From: Rhexocercosporidium sp. MPI-PUGE-AT-0058 | Taxonomy: Eukaryota; Ascomycota; Leotiomycetes; Helotiales | Assembly (NCBI GenBank): GCA_020746875.1 | Contig: JAGTJL010000004.1 | Location: forward strand, 248,001-312,000 | DNA: 64,000 nucleotides | Direction of reading: 5' to 3' | In this document: piece by piece, positions 12,827 through 24,002 of the stretch | Layout: every line of letters begins with the position of its first letter | How positions within the stretch are numbered: the stretch's first letter is position 1 | Notes under the pieces: generated by a model | Told to the model about the DNA's origin: nothing | Databases searched by the model: none | Seen by the model: the letters and a program-made list of their open reading frames with translations, nothing else | Program-made: the position numbers and the translations under genes

Positions 12827-14126
12827 CTTGAAAGTGATATGAAGCCCTTTCGTAACTGTTGGTCTGAAGTAAAACACAATGTTTCAATGTAAATTATTTT
12901 GAATTAGCAGGTATACATAAAAGATAGATGAAAAGGACAGCAACGACTGCTTATAAATGAGAAGGTAGATAAGGTCATGTGATTTCAACATGAAGAGACA
13001 ACAAACTTGAAGGTAGAGGGGGATCGCAAGTTCCTTGGGAATTTAAAAGTGGAGATGTTCGCCATATCCCCCTCTGGTTGGATATACCGTAATATTGCTT
13101 ACCACCAATCGGGCTGTAGACGGTCTGCCATATCTGAATTTATCCAATGAGTGTGGTGGGGTAAGCGTCAGCACTTTTCCCATTTAAGGTTTTGTCGGGA
13201 CACAACAAAGCCTTGCTTATTTCAACATCAAGCATTGGCGAGCGAAAAATAACAATAGGACATCGTCTTGATGTTTTTGGTATACTAGAGTCCCAAAAAT
13301 GATGGTTGATCTTCACCTGACTTACAGCATAGATAGTATCAGACGGCAGTGAACGACATGATGAGGAGTCTAGGCTGTTGGAATCCATCTCGTCAAGTTT
13401 TCGCTTGACCGGTAGCCAGGATGTTGTAATGCTGACTGGTCATTATTCGTGTGTTTAATCGGCAACGAAATTGAACATGAGGAAATAACAAGAATCTCAA
13501 TGGCGATACCGGGTAGTGCACGATGGTCCAAAATCCACTCAGCTTCCCACAAACTGCGAGGACATGGCAAATTGATAGACTTCGAAGACAGCGGTCTCTG
13601 CAAAACTGGAAAATATGAAGACAATCGAACCAAAAAATAGAGAGGAAAACTTAAAACGTGAGAGCAAAGAAATGTCACTCTTGGGTAGCGAGGTGGGAAA
13701 AGAGAATGACATGAATGTATTCCAGGCATGTTTTCCCTAACGGAGGCACAATTATAATTATTGCTTGATGTTCAGATGATGTCAAACTTTTGATCTGAAT
13801 ACTTGTCACACCGAGCGACCTAGTATTTGAACCCCAAAAAGAAGGTAGCAGGATCAATTTTTTTTCCGGGGTAGGCAAACGGAGAGCGGAGTAATACACC
13901 ACGGACTGTTCAGGCGCTAACCTGATTGGCTATTGGCCACCATTCCTCTATCACGACATTGAACTTCACCTTTCCTTTCTCTTTTGTCAAAGATATATGG
14001 TAAATACAAAGGAAGAGTAACTCGGATTCACAGGGGCATCTTTTTGCATCTTCTCGGATTTATTCAATTGGCTCTCGTCAGTACTCGGAGAGGATCTCCA
14101 ACAAAGGACTCACAGAGCACATCTCC
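12827..14126. promoter_or_regulatory. Divergent intergenic region between the MFS and acyltransferase genes
   Basis: These 1.3 kb separate two divergent starts (MFS at 12826, acyltransferase at 14127), so the region likely holds both promoters. It includes a CCAAT sequence at about 13106. I see no gene in it. A shared regulator-binding site would fit co-expression but none is identified. Confidence 0.45.
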
Positions 14127-15643
14127 ATGTTGGCCATGGCCCAGTACTCAGAAGCAAAAACCTTGAGATCCGTAGGAAATCTGTGAGTGCTTAGAATTAG
14201 AAGCTGGTATGGAAATCAATTCTAATCTAAGATAAAAGTGAGAAGTTTTCAACGATCCCACACAACCTCGGATACTACAGATGCGTCGCAAACACTGCTC
14301 AATATAGAACCGATACAGAACCGCAGCTCCTGGGTTCAATAATTGAGAGAGCTGTCGCTCAAGCGGTTTTGAAACACCCAGCACTGTGTTGTGGAATCAA
14401 AAACGAGGACGGAAACGACCCCACTTTCATTCGTGTGGAATCTGTAAATCTATCTGACCACATCAAATACCACCTTCCGCGGCCATCGCAATCAGAAGAT
14501 GATGCTATCTTGGAAGCTTTGGAGTTCCAGCATGGAGAGTTTTGGTCGAACCTTGAGTCCCAACCGCCCTGGAAAGTCATCATCGTGCCTACGAGGAAAT
14601 GGCCCGACACAAAAGGAGCGGGCTTTGATATGATATTTGCATTCCATCATGCACTTGGAGACGGTCTCAGCGGCGTTGTCTTTCATCGATCGATGTTGGA
14701 AGCGTTAAATAACCCATCCGACAATCCTTCGCTAGCAAACCATGTTCTACATGTCCCCGACCCAATCACTCTAGCATTGCCCCTGGAAAAGGCATTAATT
14801 TTTGATATCGGCTGGATGTTTTTCTTGATGGTAATTTGGAATGAGTTCAAACCTAGGTGGCTCTTCCCAAATCCTGCTGCACCATGGACAGGAGCTGTAT
14901 GTTCAGAAGATCTGGTCACGAACTACAAGACCAACGCCACGCTCATCCAAATACCTGCCGAGGATGTCTCCAAAATCTTAGCAGCTTGCAAAATAGAGAA
15001 AGCTACGTTGACGGGACTTCTGCACGGTCTAATCTTAATGTCTCTCGCAAAATGTATTTCTTCTGCTCAGGCTTTCACGTCAGCAACACCATATTCTCTA
15101 CGCCATCTGACGGGAATTTCGCCCACAGAAAATATGGCAGTTCATGTCGGATCACTCAAGATGAAAAGTTCGGCTAAAAGGATCTCTGATATACGGTCCG
15201 CAACAAATCCCGCTGATGCTTTGGCCCACGTCTGGGAAGAAGCGAGGAGTTTTCGAAAATCCATGTCCGATGAATTAGCGGGGTTGCCGAATGACAATTT
15301 GATTGGGATAATTCCGTATATTCCGGATTTGCGTAAGATGTTTGTGTCGATGCTGGGCAAGCCGCGATCGACTACGTATGAGATCTCCAATGTGGGCAGT
15401 TTGAAAGTTGATTCAGAGGGTGGGAAGTGGAGGATTCAAAGAGATATTTTCTCGCAGTCCGGGAGCGTGACGGGAGCAACGATGTATTTCAATGTTGGTA
15501 GCGTCGCTGGAGGGCCGTTGACTATTACGATTACGTGGCTGGATGGCGTAGTTGATGGCGACTTGGTGAAGCAGATCAGGAATGACCTTGAGTATGGGCT
15601 TAAGTGTATTGGACAGGGGAAGGAGATCGCGCTGGATGTCTGA
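14127..15643 (+). CDS. Alcohol acetyltransferase (AATase)-family acyltransferase
   Basis: Two exons, 14127-14182 and 14239-15643, give 486 aa. The 56-nt intron has a GTGAGT donor, a CTAAT branch-like site and an AAAG acceptor. This splice restores the family's conserved N-terminal stretch (EKFSTIPHNLGYYRCVA); the obvious later acceptor at 14280 would lose it. The active-site HxxxD motif is FHHALGDG (His156, Asp160), as in CoA-dependent acyltransferases related to the NRPS condensation fold. A hydrophobic segment around 205-220 (FDIGWMFFLMVIW) suggests membrane association. Members acylate alcohols or hydroxylated metabolites from acyl-CoA. Divergence from the MFS gene suggests it may modify the metabolite the pump handles; that link is inference. 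A second in-frame ATG lies at 14136. Confidence 0.85.
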
Positions 15644-16775
15644 TTATGATGTACGCAGGTGAGAGAGGGTTGGACATCCATAGGTCATAAATGGCCCCGG
15701 AAATAGAAATCAGATGATTTCAACACTAAACCTGACACAGAAGACAGTCTCTCTCGGTACTGTGCTTTCTTCCCTATGTTAAAGTAGCACACGCATGATT
15801 CAAATCAGCAGGTGAAGTCTAAGTTGAATCGATTTATCATGGGAACTTGAGCGACCCGAATAAAGGCATCTGGAATCTGGGGAACATTTTCTGGTTGATT
15901 CATGCAACTTTGAATATAGATGGTAGGTGATTCATGCAATTGAAAGTTAAAACTTGTGATCGTTGGCCTAAGGTTCTCCTTTAAACAGCTTTCGATTGTT
16001 TTGATTGACGAAAAGTGAGCTTGAATGGAATAAGTGGTTTTACTCTGAATTAGAGTCTATTGACAAGTACAAATGAGAAGTAATGAGAGACTCTCATTCA
16101 TCGGTATACAGAAGCGAACAACGAAATCTGAACCGAGCTTGGATTGCTTACTCAGTTCATCTAGGTCGATTGCCCCGAGACTCAACTCGACTTTCGATGA
16201 TGCCTTCGACTTGCCGACGTGAAGGAACTTCTGGAACCGGGCAATTCCTTTCCTGAACGTAAGCCCATCCTTTAAAATATCCTTTAAGGATTAGATGTTG
16301 GTCACACGGTCATCGTTTATTGTAGTGGCAACTACCACAGTGATGGGTCGCGTGAGAAACTCTCCATCAAAACGGCTACGAAAGACTCTACCCCCATGGA
16401 GTGGTGTGGCGAGGTGGTTGTGGTGAGTCAGATCGGTCCGCCGGATGACACATATTCGAGATGTCAGGATATGACCATGGGTGGCTTGCGGATTGCGGTT
16501 GACTCCTCTATGACTTATGGATCTTGATTATGCGGAGATCAAATCCATTTACGTGGTGGTGGAGAAAGGGAGGTGGCCTATGAGTTACGGGAAGGAGTTT
16601 GCGAACATTGGATATGAACTAAGCTGATTGTGTTTGGCAGTGCTGGGAAACTGGTTGGGTATTTGCAGTCTCTTACACTCTTTGACTGATTCATTCGGGA
16701 AAGACTTGAGTTCAGTAGAACCAATTCGGAAACCTTTCTATTCATGTTTATCTGTTTCCATGATAGATTTTTGTT
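15644..16775. other. Intergenic, no gene seen
   Basis: Contains short unrelated open frames only. It separates the acyltransferase 3' end from the 3' end of the ankyrin pseudogene, so it is a convergent tail-to-tail spacer. Confidence 0.5.
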
Positions 16776-19033
16776 TCAGGTTTCAGCAGATGCTTTCTCC
16801 AAACCACCACTGTCCTTCTCATTAGCTACAGCTGCACCTTTTTCTTTAAACCCTCCATCTATCTCATCGGACTCAAGGAAATATTCAACGGCATCCTCAT
16901 ACGAGCTCACGGTCAGGATTGTACTTGCGACCATGGAATCCAATCCTGCTTCGGCGGAGATGCTGTCGAGCAACTCGTGGAAAGCTTCTACAAACCCCTC
17001 CAGGAATTTCACACGATGCGCAACAGTCTCTTTCGGTGTATAGCCATCATTGTTTAAGGAATCAAAATCAAGATCGTGAAACTTGGGACTGGAAGGCGCA
17101 CGATATGTCGCAGTGATCAAGGGCGTATCGCCGTGGTAGTCTCTATTGTTGACCTGCGCCCCAGCATCAAGAAGTGGCTTTAGATATCGTGGGTCGTCGG
17201 CGTAGAAGAGCGCGTAATTTACGGGCGATTCGTTACGCGAGTTGTTGTGCGTTGCATCTGCTCCGCAGCTCAGCAGAGCTGGGATGCATTGCCAGTTGTT
17301 ACTACATGCTGCAGAATGTAGTGGTCCGTTTCCACGAAGATCATATATCGCTGGGTCAGCTCCGTGTCGAAGAAGCAACTCAACGGCTTGCAGATCGCCT
17401 CGACGCGCAGCCCAAGACAGCGCTGTCTTTCCCTCCCAAGTAGTTTCATTCATCATGTGCAGCAGATATGGCAGTTCAGTTGCAAGCTCCTTTCAATGAG
17501 ACCGACCGTGATCTGATGTAGAGTCGTCAACTTCTTTGTCGAAAGGACTGCTGGGGGGAGAAATAGTTGTTTGAATGTGGTCGTAACTTGCTGACCGAAA
17601 GTGTCTGAGAACACATTGATGCATGCAAAGTCTATCGCCGATCTAATATGTTTCTGTCAATGTGCAGTTAAAAGTATGAGATCTCGAGACAGTTTACCTT
17701 CCTAGGCCATCTTCAAGCAATGGATCCGCTCCAACATTCAAAAGGAACTTAGCAACCTGAACTTGCCCCCGCTCAATAGCATACTTGGTAGATGATCAGC
17801 TCAGAAAGTTCAAGAACGTTCAGGAAAGAAAATTCACATTCAGGAGCGGTGAGCCTCCTGCGCGATATGTATCATGGGCTGAAGCCTTGCCAAGTTTGGA
17901 CAGCGCATGGATGCCAGCGACATCTCCGGACGCACAAAAATCGAAGACATCGATCGGCTGTCTGAGGCACAATCTTATGCAAACTTATGCTCGCCTGGAT
18001 AGAGTCAAAGGACCCCTGGGATATTGCCATGATAAGTGCACGATTGAGGAACCAAGCAGGGAAGCAGTATATCAGCTGAACCGACAGCTTCGATGGTCTA
18101 TGACAGGACGGAGAGTCGCAGCGTGGTTTGCTGACTATCGATGAAGAGTATCCGATGAAAAGAGTACCCAGAAATTTGCTCAGTATGGGAGGTGAGCTGT
18201 GGTGGTTTCGATTGTGGCAGCGGCAGGGACACCCCGCGGAGCATGGTGTATGTCGATAACCCACGACTTGAAGCCCGTAAGGATCCAGGGCAGAGTATGC
18301 AGGAGGTGCTTCCGATGGTCCTTTCTCTCTCTTGGGCAACTCTGAGTATAAACGACCGACATTCTCGAGTTGCTGGGATACCTGCTCGTGTCTCTCCATC
18401 AACGGTCCAACATGGGTCAGAAAGCTCTCAAGTAGGCCGCTGTGTCGAGTCACCTCCTTGAGGTTACTAGTCTGGAGTTCCGTCTGCTGGTGCTGAGCTT
18501 GCTGAGTGACAATTTTGAGATTGTTTAGGGCGACCTCGAGGCGCAAAACACCAGAGCTTTGGTATACTGTCAGCCAAGTCCGTCTATTATCTATTGCTTG
18601 TCTGCTTACGTGCTATTCGCGGCTAAGATAGCGGAGATATTGAGACGTATGATACGAAGATCTTTCTGGAGCACGTTTGCCTTGGCTTTGCCATCAATCC
18701 ATGCTAACCGACCGAGTTTTAAGAACGTAGAAGATGATCCAGCCTCGGACAGTCTGGAAGCTAGACTCTCGATGTCATTAACCTTTGGCTGTACTCGCGA
18801 CAGTAATATCGCAAGCCTCTCTCTGGACTCTGGGGGAAGATTTGCATTGTCATGTACCGTAGTCTTGATCTCAAGTAGAACGAGTGCGAGATCCGATAAC
18901 TCATTTGAGAGAGCCAAGACAACATCAGGCGCTTGCCTCATGGAGACGATGAGTTTGTGCATTGCCTTTGCAGCGCTGTGGTTAATCCAACTATGGCAAT
19001 CACACTCGCCGTGAGAGAAACCGGGTCCGCCAT
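16776..19033 (-). pseudogene. Ankyrin-repeat protein gene broken by three frame shifts
   Basis: Reading leftwards from ATG 19033, the start MADPVSLTASVIAIVGL is a common N-terminus of fungal STAND/ankyrin proteins. A helical region (QAPDVVLALSNELSDL) follows, then a Cys/His cluster (CPCRCHNRNHH) and FLGTLFIGYSS. The ankyrin part comes last (17456-16776, e.g. WEGKTALSWAARRGDLQAV and NGPLHSAACSNN). The frame changes three times with no usable intron: a missing base near 18980, a CGAT duplication at about 17949-17955, and a missing A in an A-run near 17490, where the needed frame otherwise meets TGA. Genuine introns are visible at about 18609-18560, 17849-17796 and 17697-17645. The expected protein would be a cytosolic scaffold or heterokaryon-incompatibility-like protein; function is unknown. 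Homopolymer sequencing errors could explain two of the lesions. Confidence 0.75.
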
Positions 19034-19209
19034 CGTCGGCAAAGGCTCTTCTGGCTCACATCACCTATCTCGATGATGAAGTCCTTCACTGAGTTGGCGC
19101 GAGACGACGGTGAAAATGATGAGAAGGAGGACTCCGTTTCGCATGATGTCGAACTTGGAGAGGGAGGCTCAGAGCCAGGCTCGCAAGGGAAGAATTTGAA
19201 ACTATCCAT
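19000..19209 (-). CDS. Possible alternative N-terminal or upstream ORF of the ankyrin gene
   Basis: A 69-codon frame begins MDSFKFFPCEPGS and is rich in Ser/Pro/Glu; it overlaps the ankyrin gene start in a different frame. It could be an upstream reading frame in the leader or the remnant of an alternative first exon. Little else can be said. Confidence 0.2.
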   Translation of the reverse strand: MDSFKFFPCEPGSEPPSPSSTSCETESSFSSFSPSSRANSVKDFIIEIGDVSQKSLCRRWRTRFLSRRV

Positions 19210-20018
19210 TCTGGTCAGAGCCTTGTTGATGAGACCCTCTAATCCTCACTCAATTAGTGGGGGCTTGGTCGAAGGACCGTGACGTGGTGAAGCTGGCTTT
19301 GTTTTTTTTTGCCTGGTTTTTGATGAGGAGGTGTGGTTTCACCAATTGATTCCGTTGGTTGAAACCAGCCTCACCTGACTATCATTCTTTCCACCACAGT
19401 CGCGCGTAGAGATGTGGGACTGGCGAGAGATGCATCTTAGGCGAGCCACTCACTTCCGTTCAAAACAACCTTTTGAGAGCCGCTTGCGTGAAGTATGCAT
19501 CAAAGATGGGTTCAGGCTATTATCCCGAGAGACGAGGCTCAAGGCTCATGGATGGGGGAATTACGTGCATAAAAGTGTGATAAGGCTTGGCAGCAAAACA
19601 ATGCATCATGGGGGGATTGGGCCAGAAAGTTTTTAGCGCAGGAAGGTAGACTTCATGGAAAGGCTCCCCCCTCACGGAGTTCTCCTTGTATTCTGTGCAA
19701 GAAAATACAACGAGCTGGCATGATTGAAAACACCACCAATGTTGGCAATCTATTAAACAATATTAGAGCTGAATGGGCTTCTGAAGTCTCCTTATTCCAC
19801 AGCTTGTCAGCCACTTTGCCTGGTTCACTCAAAGTTTGAGGAGGTGGGTGGGGACGGGTCAACCAACCTACCCCTCAGCAAGTTTCTGTTGTAGAAATTC
19901 ACAACCTCTAGAATCTACGATAGAAAATGCGTAACTGGTTTCAAGAGATAGGTTAGTAGTTCAAATCGCATGGTGTATGCGTACACCTGAACAATGAAGC
20001 TATTGAAGTGCAACATCC
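19210..20018. other. Intergenic, no gene seen
   Basis: About 0.8 kb between the ankyrin pseudogene start and the phytase stop. It has a T-run near 19300 and short open frames only. It probably contains the former ankyrin-gene promoter and the phytase 3' end. Confidence 0.45.
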
Positions 20019-22427
20019 TCATGCCCTCGGATTCCACTCTCTATCAACACTCTTTAACATCTCCTCACTTAATACATCCGCCAAACTGACAAGCTTAAAG
20101 CTTGTCTCTTCGGCAGTCCCTCCACCAGCCAGCTCATTCGTATCATCATGGACAACAATCAAACCCGCCGGAAACACAGCATTCAATCTGTTCCCCACAG
20201 CAGCAATCCCATCCGTATTCGTAACATAATCAACCGCTCCATCTTTAGAATTAGTAATCGCGAACGTCTCGACGAATTTATGTGGTGGAGCACGTTCGTA
20301 AATATTGTAGCCAGATACTCCCTGACAGCTGACCATGAGGAAACCTTCAGAAGGTTTCTTGCCAGGGATGAGAGTCACACCTTCAACGTCTGAGTAGAGA
20401 TCACCAGGCTTGTGATCGGGATAGGTGGATACGGATGCGAATTTGTTTCCGACTGGAAAGGCAGCTATAGGTTCAGCGTCGTAGCGCCAGAGGCCTTCCG
20501 GTTCTTCCCCAACGAAGATAAAGCTATTGGCTTCGTCCGTAACGCAACCTTCGACTTGGCCGCCTGAGCCGGCGGGAAATTGTCGGACGAGTGTTACGGA
20601 GAGAGTGCCACTTGCGTCGGACGTCAGAGAGTACTGGAGATATTCTGCAGTCTTGCTATTGACGAAGAGATATTGAGTGCCGCTTTTTGGAGAGCGGTAT
20701 GAACAAGATCCATAGACATCATAATCAGCAATCTAAGATAGCTTAGCAAGGGTTCCCAAAGTATTTTGAAGATATGCTATGGTGGGCCTAAGCGGCTTGG
20801 GGGAATGATCCTTCTTACCACGGGCTGGACCCCACCAGCGATGTTAGAAAGAGTGCCATCGGAATTCATCTCAAACAGACAAAGTGTGTTGTCCTCTCTG
20901 CAAGCAGCAAATGCAAGATCAATGGTTCGTCCACTCCCAAGTGTGAAGTTGTATATCATATCCACATTGTTCGGTTCGCCTGCTGGAAGTGTTTGAAGCA
21001 GTGTTCCATTGAGATCAAATACTCCTAGCCCAGCACCCTGTTCAGACTTCGTCGTTGTAACGATACGAGATTGCTCAGGTGATATTGGCGAAATCCAAAT
21101 TGCAGGATCGTCTCCATCACCTCCATTGGCACCAGTTTCCAACTTTGGCTCCACCAGAAGAAACGAGCAGTGCAACCCACCCCATCCAGCTTCACATTTG
21201 CACTCATTCGCTCCGACACACTGTCCGTACCCGGGACAATTATCGGTACAAGTGAAAGTCTGACATGATGGACCTACGAAACCTGCGAAGCAGTAGCAAG
21301 TCGTTCCAGATCGCCTCTTTGCACAAAAGCCATTCGAATTGCACTCGTTGCAAATTGTCGCCGCACAGTCTTTGCATGCAGCTTTGGGATCTTAGACTAT
21401 GTTTGCTTCTATCCTTAGAGACTTCAAGGCTGACTCGAGTGAGCTTACGCCGAAAGCTTTTCCTTGCTTGTCCTCGATTGCATAGGTCAGAGCACCAGCG
21501 GGGTAATCTGCCGTCTTTGCTTGTAATACTGCAAGCCCCTGAATTTCGATGTCTTCGGCCCCTGACAATTTCATGGTACCGACGAGACGGAAGCGTCCTG
21601 TGTAGACGGCAACGAGGTCTTTCTGTGCAACTAAGAGGTAGTCAGATGACGTCCCGGCGTAGACGACAAGTCCAGTCACTTCGTCAGCTGCCTCGAAGAA
21701 TGTCGTGATAGTAGGAGCGATGGTTGCTTCATCGGACTTGAATCCGTAAACGGTCTTGCTATCATCGCCAGCGAAGTAAACTCGGCTGTTGTAGGACGAG
21801 ACAGCGCAAGACGAGGCTTCAACAGGCAAGTTGAAGGTTTGTATCTAGATATAATAATTGGAAGAGTCTTAAAGAGCTTTCGTGGAAACTCACCTCGATA
21901 ATCTCGGAAGTTTGGTCTGCTCTGATCAAGTATTGAACAACTTGCTTCTTGCCAAAGAGGTAAAAGTACTGATTGCCACTCTTGGCGCTCTTCCACGTGC
22001 ACAAAGCCGACCAATCCCCAATTGGGGTTTTTGCAGCTTCCTTGATCTCCTGAAAGCCATTGACATCAAAGACTTGAAGGATGTTATTTGGCTGTGAGAT
22101 CGTGATAATCAGATCCTTCTTGCCGATATCGTATACTGTAGTCACGAGTTTAGATCGACTAGTCGCTTTTGAAGAGACTTCTTTTAGTGGGTTAGAACCG
22201 TCGAGGGACCAAATGTGAAAACCTCCAGTTACCGCTGAGCCATCATTTCCAAGGAGGAGTGGGCTTGCCGAAGAGTGGTAAACAGCTGAACTATCCGACT
22301 CAACTGCAGGTGTCTTCGCTGAGATCGGAAGGTCGATTAGCTTATCAGTTGCAGCAGCGCCAGGTACAAGTCCTTGCAACAGACCACAGACAAGGACCAA
22401 GTCACGGAGAACTAAGGTATGCTTCAT
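20019..22427 (-). pseudogene. Secreted 3-phytase-like double beta-propeller protein with an internal TAA
   Basis: Three exons, 22427-21894, 21844-20819 and 20732-20019, form one frame of 757 codons plus a terminal stop, interrupted by a TAA at 21394-21392 (codon 329). A signal peptide of about 25 residues ends near PGAAA. Residues about 30-320 and 400-750 each resemble a phytase-type beta-propeller (DDPAIW, DGAVDYV and GLIVVHDD motifs in the second). Between them lie two EGF-like Cys modules (about 334-405; CNECNSNGFC and CVGANECKCEAGWGGLHC). Such enzymes release phosphate from phytate outside the cell. The frame is open and the protein homologous on both sides of the TAA, and no GT..AG intron removes it while keeping frame, so the full product is not expected unless the stop is read through. 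A single C-to-T change (CAA to TAA) would account for it. The first 328 codons could still be made. Confidence 0.8.
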
Positions 22428-23076
22428 CTTGAGAGTTGATGGACCAAGGCAGAGCTTCGGCTGGTCCCGAAAATACTCGGGTCTCAGCCATCTTCATATA
22501 CTATGTGAGATCCCACTCGACAATCGAAAGAGTCCCATCTCAAGGCTTCTGTGAAGTGCTACAGCGACCAACTCTAGGATACTGTGGAATCGTGGCAGAG
22601 TATGGGATGATCATTGGAGGAAAGACTAGAAGGGACGTGAAGGACCTGCTGTTCCTGTTGCCGCCAAGGGGCTATCTCAAGCCTGTCAGCTTGGCACATT
22701 TTAGCACCCCACGTGCTGCTTCAGCAATCATGGAGCCTGGAAAGCTTGGGTGGGCTCGCTAAATGTTGGGCAATAATAAACAAAACAACAGATCAAGACT
22801 ATTCCAAGCGTCCAGAAAAGCGAAGTATGTCAGAAGACAATTCTCGATGATCCAGTGACTTAAAAGTAACTTCTGGTTTGAAAGTCAGGTTTGAATTTAC
22901 TTGTGCACGCCACGGCCAATCTGCAGTTGGGACAATCCGTTCGCTTCTCCCACTCCCCGAAGCCAATTTTTGAGACCTGCGCAAGCTACCTGAAAAATAG
23001 AATTCAATAACGAAAGCGTTTTGATGCTAAATCGAATAGACCTGGCAACTCAAGTCTTGTTCCAATAGCCCTCAAA
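22428..23076. promoter_or_regulatory. Upstream region of the phytase gene
   Basis: This 0.65-kb stretch lies before the phytase-like start and after the stop of the small secreted protein gene. It contains only short open frames. A promoter for the phytase-like gene is expected here, with no specific element recognised. Confidence 0.4.
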
Positions 23077-24002
23077 CTACGCAGCACAACGCTCACTGTA
23101 AACACAAATGTTGAAGTTCTCAGTATCCCAAGCCTGTCCCCCAGTCTCGCCAATATTCAGATAAGTGATCCAGTATCTGCACTTGTCGGAAATGGCTTGT
23201 GCGTAGGTGGCAATGTCCACACATGACTTAACTAGCGAGTAATCATTCTAGATGACGTTCAGTTTTTTTTTTGCCATCCACAACGGACGGGTTCTGAGTA
23301 GAAGGACTTACGTTATTACATCTAAAGGTTTGTGGTGTTAGTGAATATAAACATGGAGGATAAGCTGGACAGCCCAGGAGAAATTTACAGGGAACCCACT
23401 AAATAATTCATAATTTTGTAGAAGAGAATAGAAGCTGTTGACAGGAACTTGAAATAGACTTACAGGTGAATGCCAGAGTTGAAGGAGCAGCTGACTCGAG
23501 CGCAGCTGTGAGACGCAACCCTACACATGGCCTGGACGTGATTGAGGAAATTGATTCCATCTTCAATTGCCGACATCTTTGCAGGCTTCCAGGTCTGACC
23601 AAGAACTGGGATACAATTGACATCTGAGTGGACTCGCTGATTCGAAGTCAGATTTGTACATGATCAAACTTGGGAGATTTTGCCACTAACCTTGCTGATA
23701 TGGCTATCTTCAACTACACCTGTTGTGACACCTGTTGTGAAAGGATTCGAGAAGTCGACATGAGGATTCTCGCTAGCGAGCTGGGCCAATATTTGCTCGA
23801 CTGTGCCAGTGTGATTGATGGCGATGTTGTCCCCAAAAGTACCAGTCATTCGAAGCTCAGAGATAGAGTAACCTTCAGGAAGACCGGTAAGTTGGGTGAG
23901 TTGAGAATCATCCAAAGGAACGGCAAGGACAGTATCCGCGGCAAGGAGAAAAACTGCAACTGCAAGTAGAAAATATCGGTAGATAGAGGCGTTGGCCTTC
24001 AT
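23077..24002 (-). CDS. Small secreted cysteine-containing protein
   Basis: Four exons, 24002-23691, 23636-23464, 23321-23312 and 23247-23077, give 221 aa. A hydrophobic signal peptide (YFLLAVAVFLLAADTVLA, about 10-27) precedes a polar domain. The C-terminal half has the layout of a common fungal secreted family: VHSDVNCIPVLGQTW, DGINFL, then CRVASHSCARVSCSFNSGIHLCNNN and a tail ending CVYSERCAA, with about eight cysteines likely paired in disulfides. The third exon is only 10 nt and encodes the CNN step of the core; its ends are consensus (CTTTAG acceptor, GTAAGT donor) and phase is kept. Secretion suggests a role in host or microbe interaction or cell-wall function, but no activity can be named. 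It may be distantly related to effector-type proteins; that is not established here. Confidence 0.75.

Noticed and set aside
13811..13840. GGTTCAAATAC-like sequence on the minus strand, resembling a tRNA T-loop
   Set aside because: There is no complementary T-stem or matching acceptor stem around it.
14183..14280. Acyltransferase first intron ending at 14280
   Set aside because: It keeps the frame but loses the conserved EKFSTIPHNLGYY stretch; the acceptor at 14238 restores it, so the gene is intact.
21392..21450. A small intron removing the phytase TAA
   Set aside because: Every GT..AG pair I tried around the stop breaks the frame or loses conserved residues; lengths are not multiples of three.
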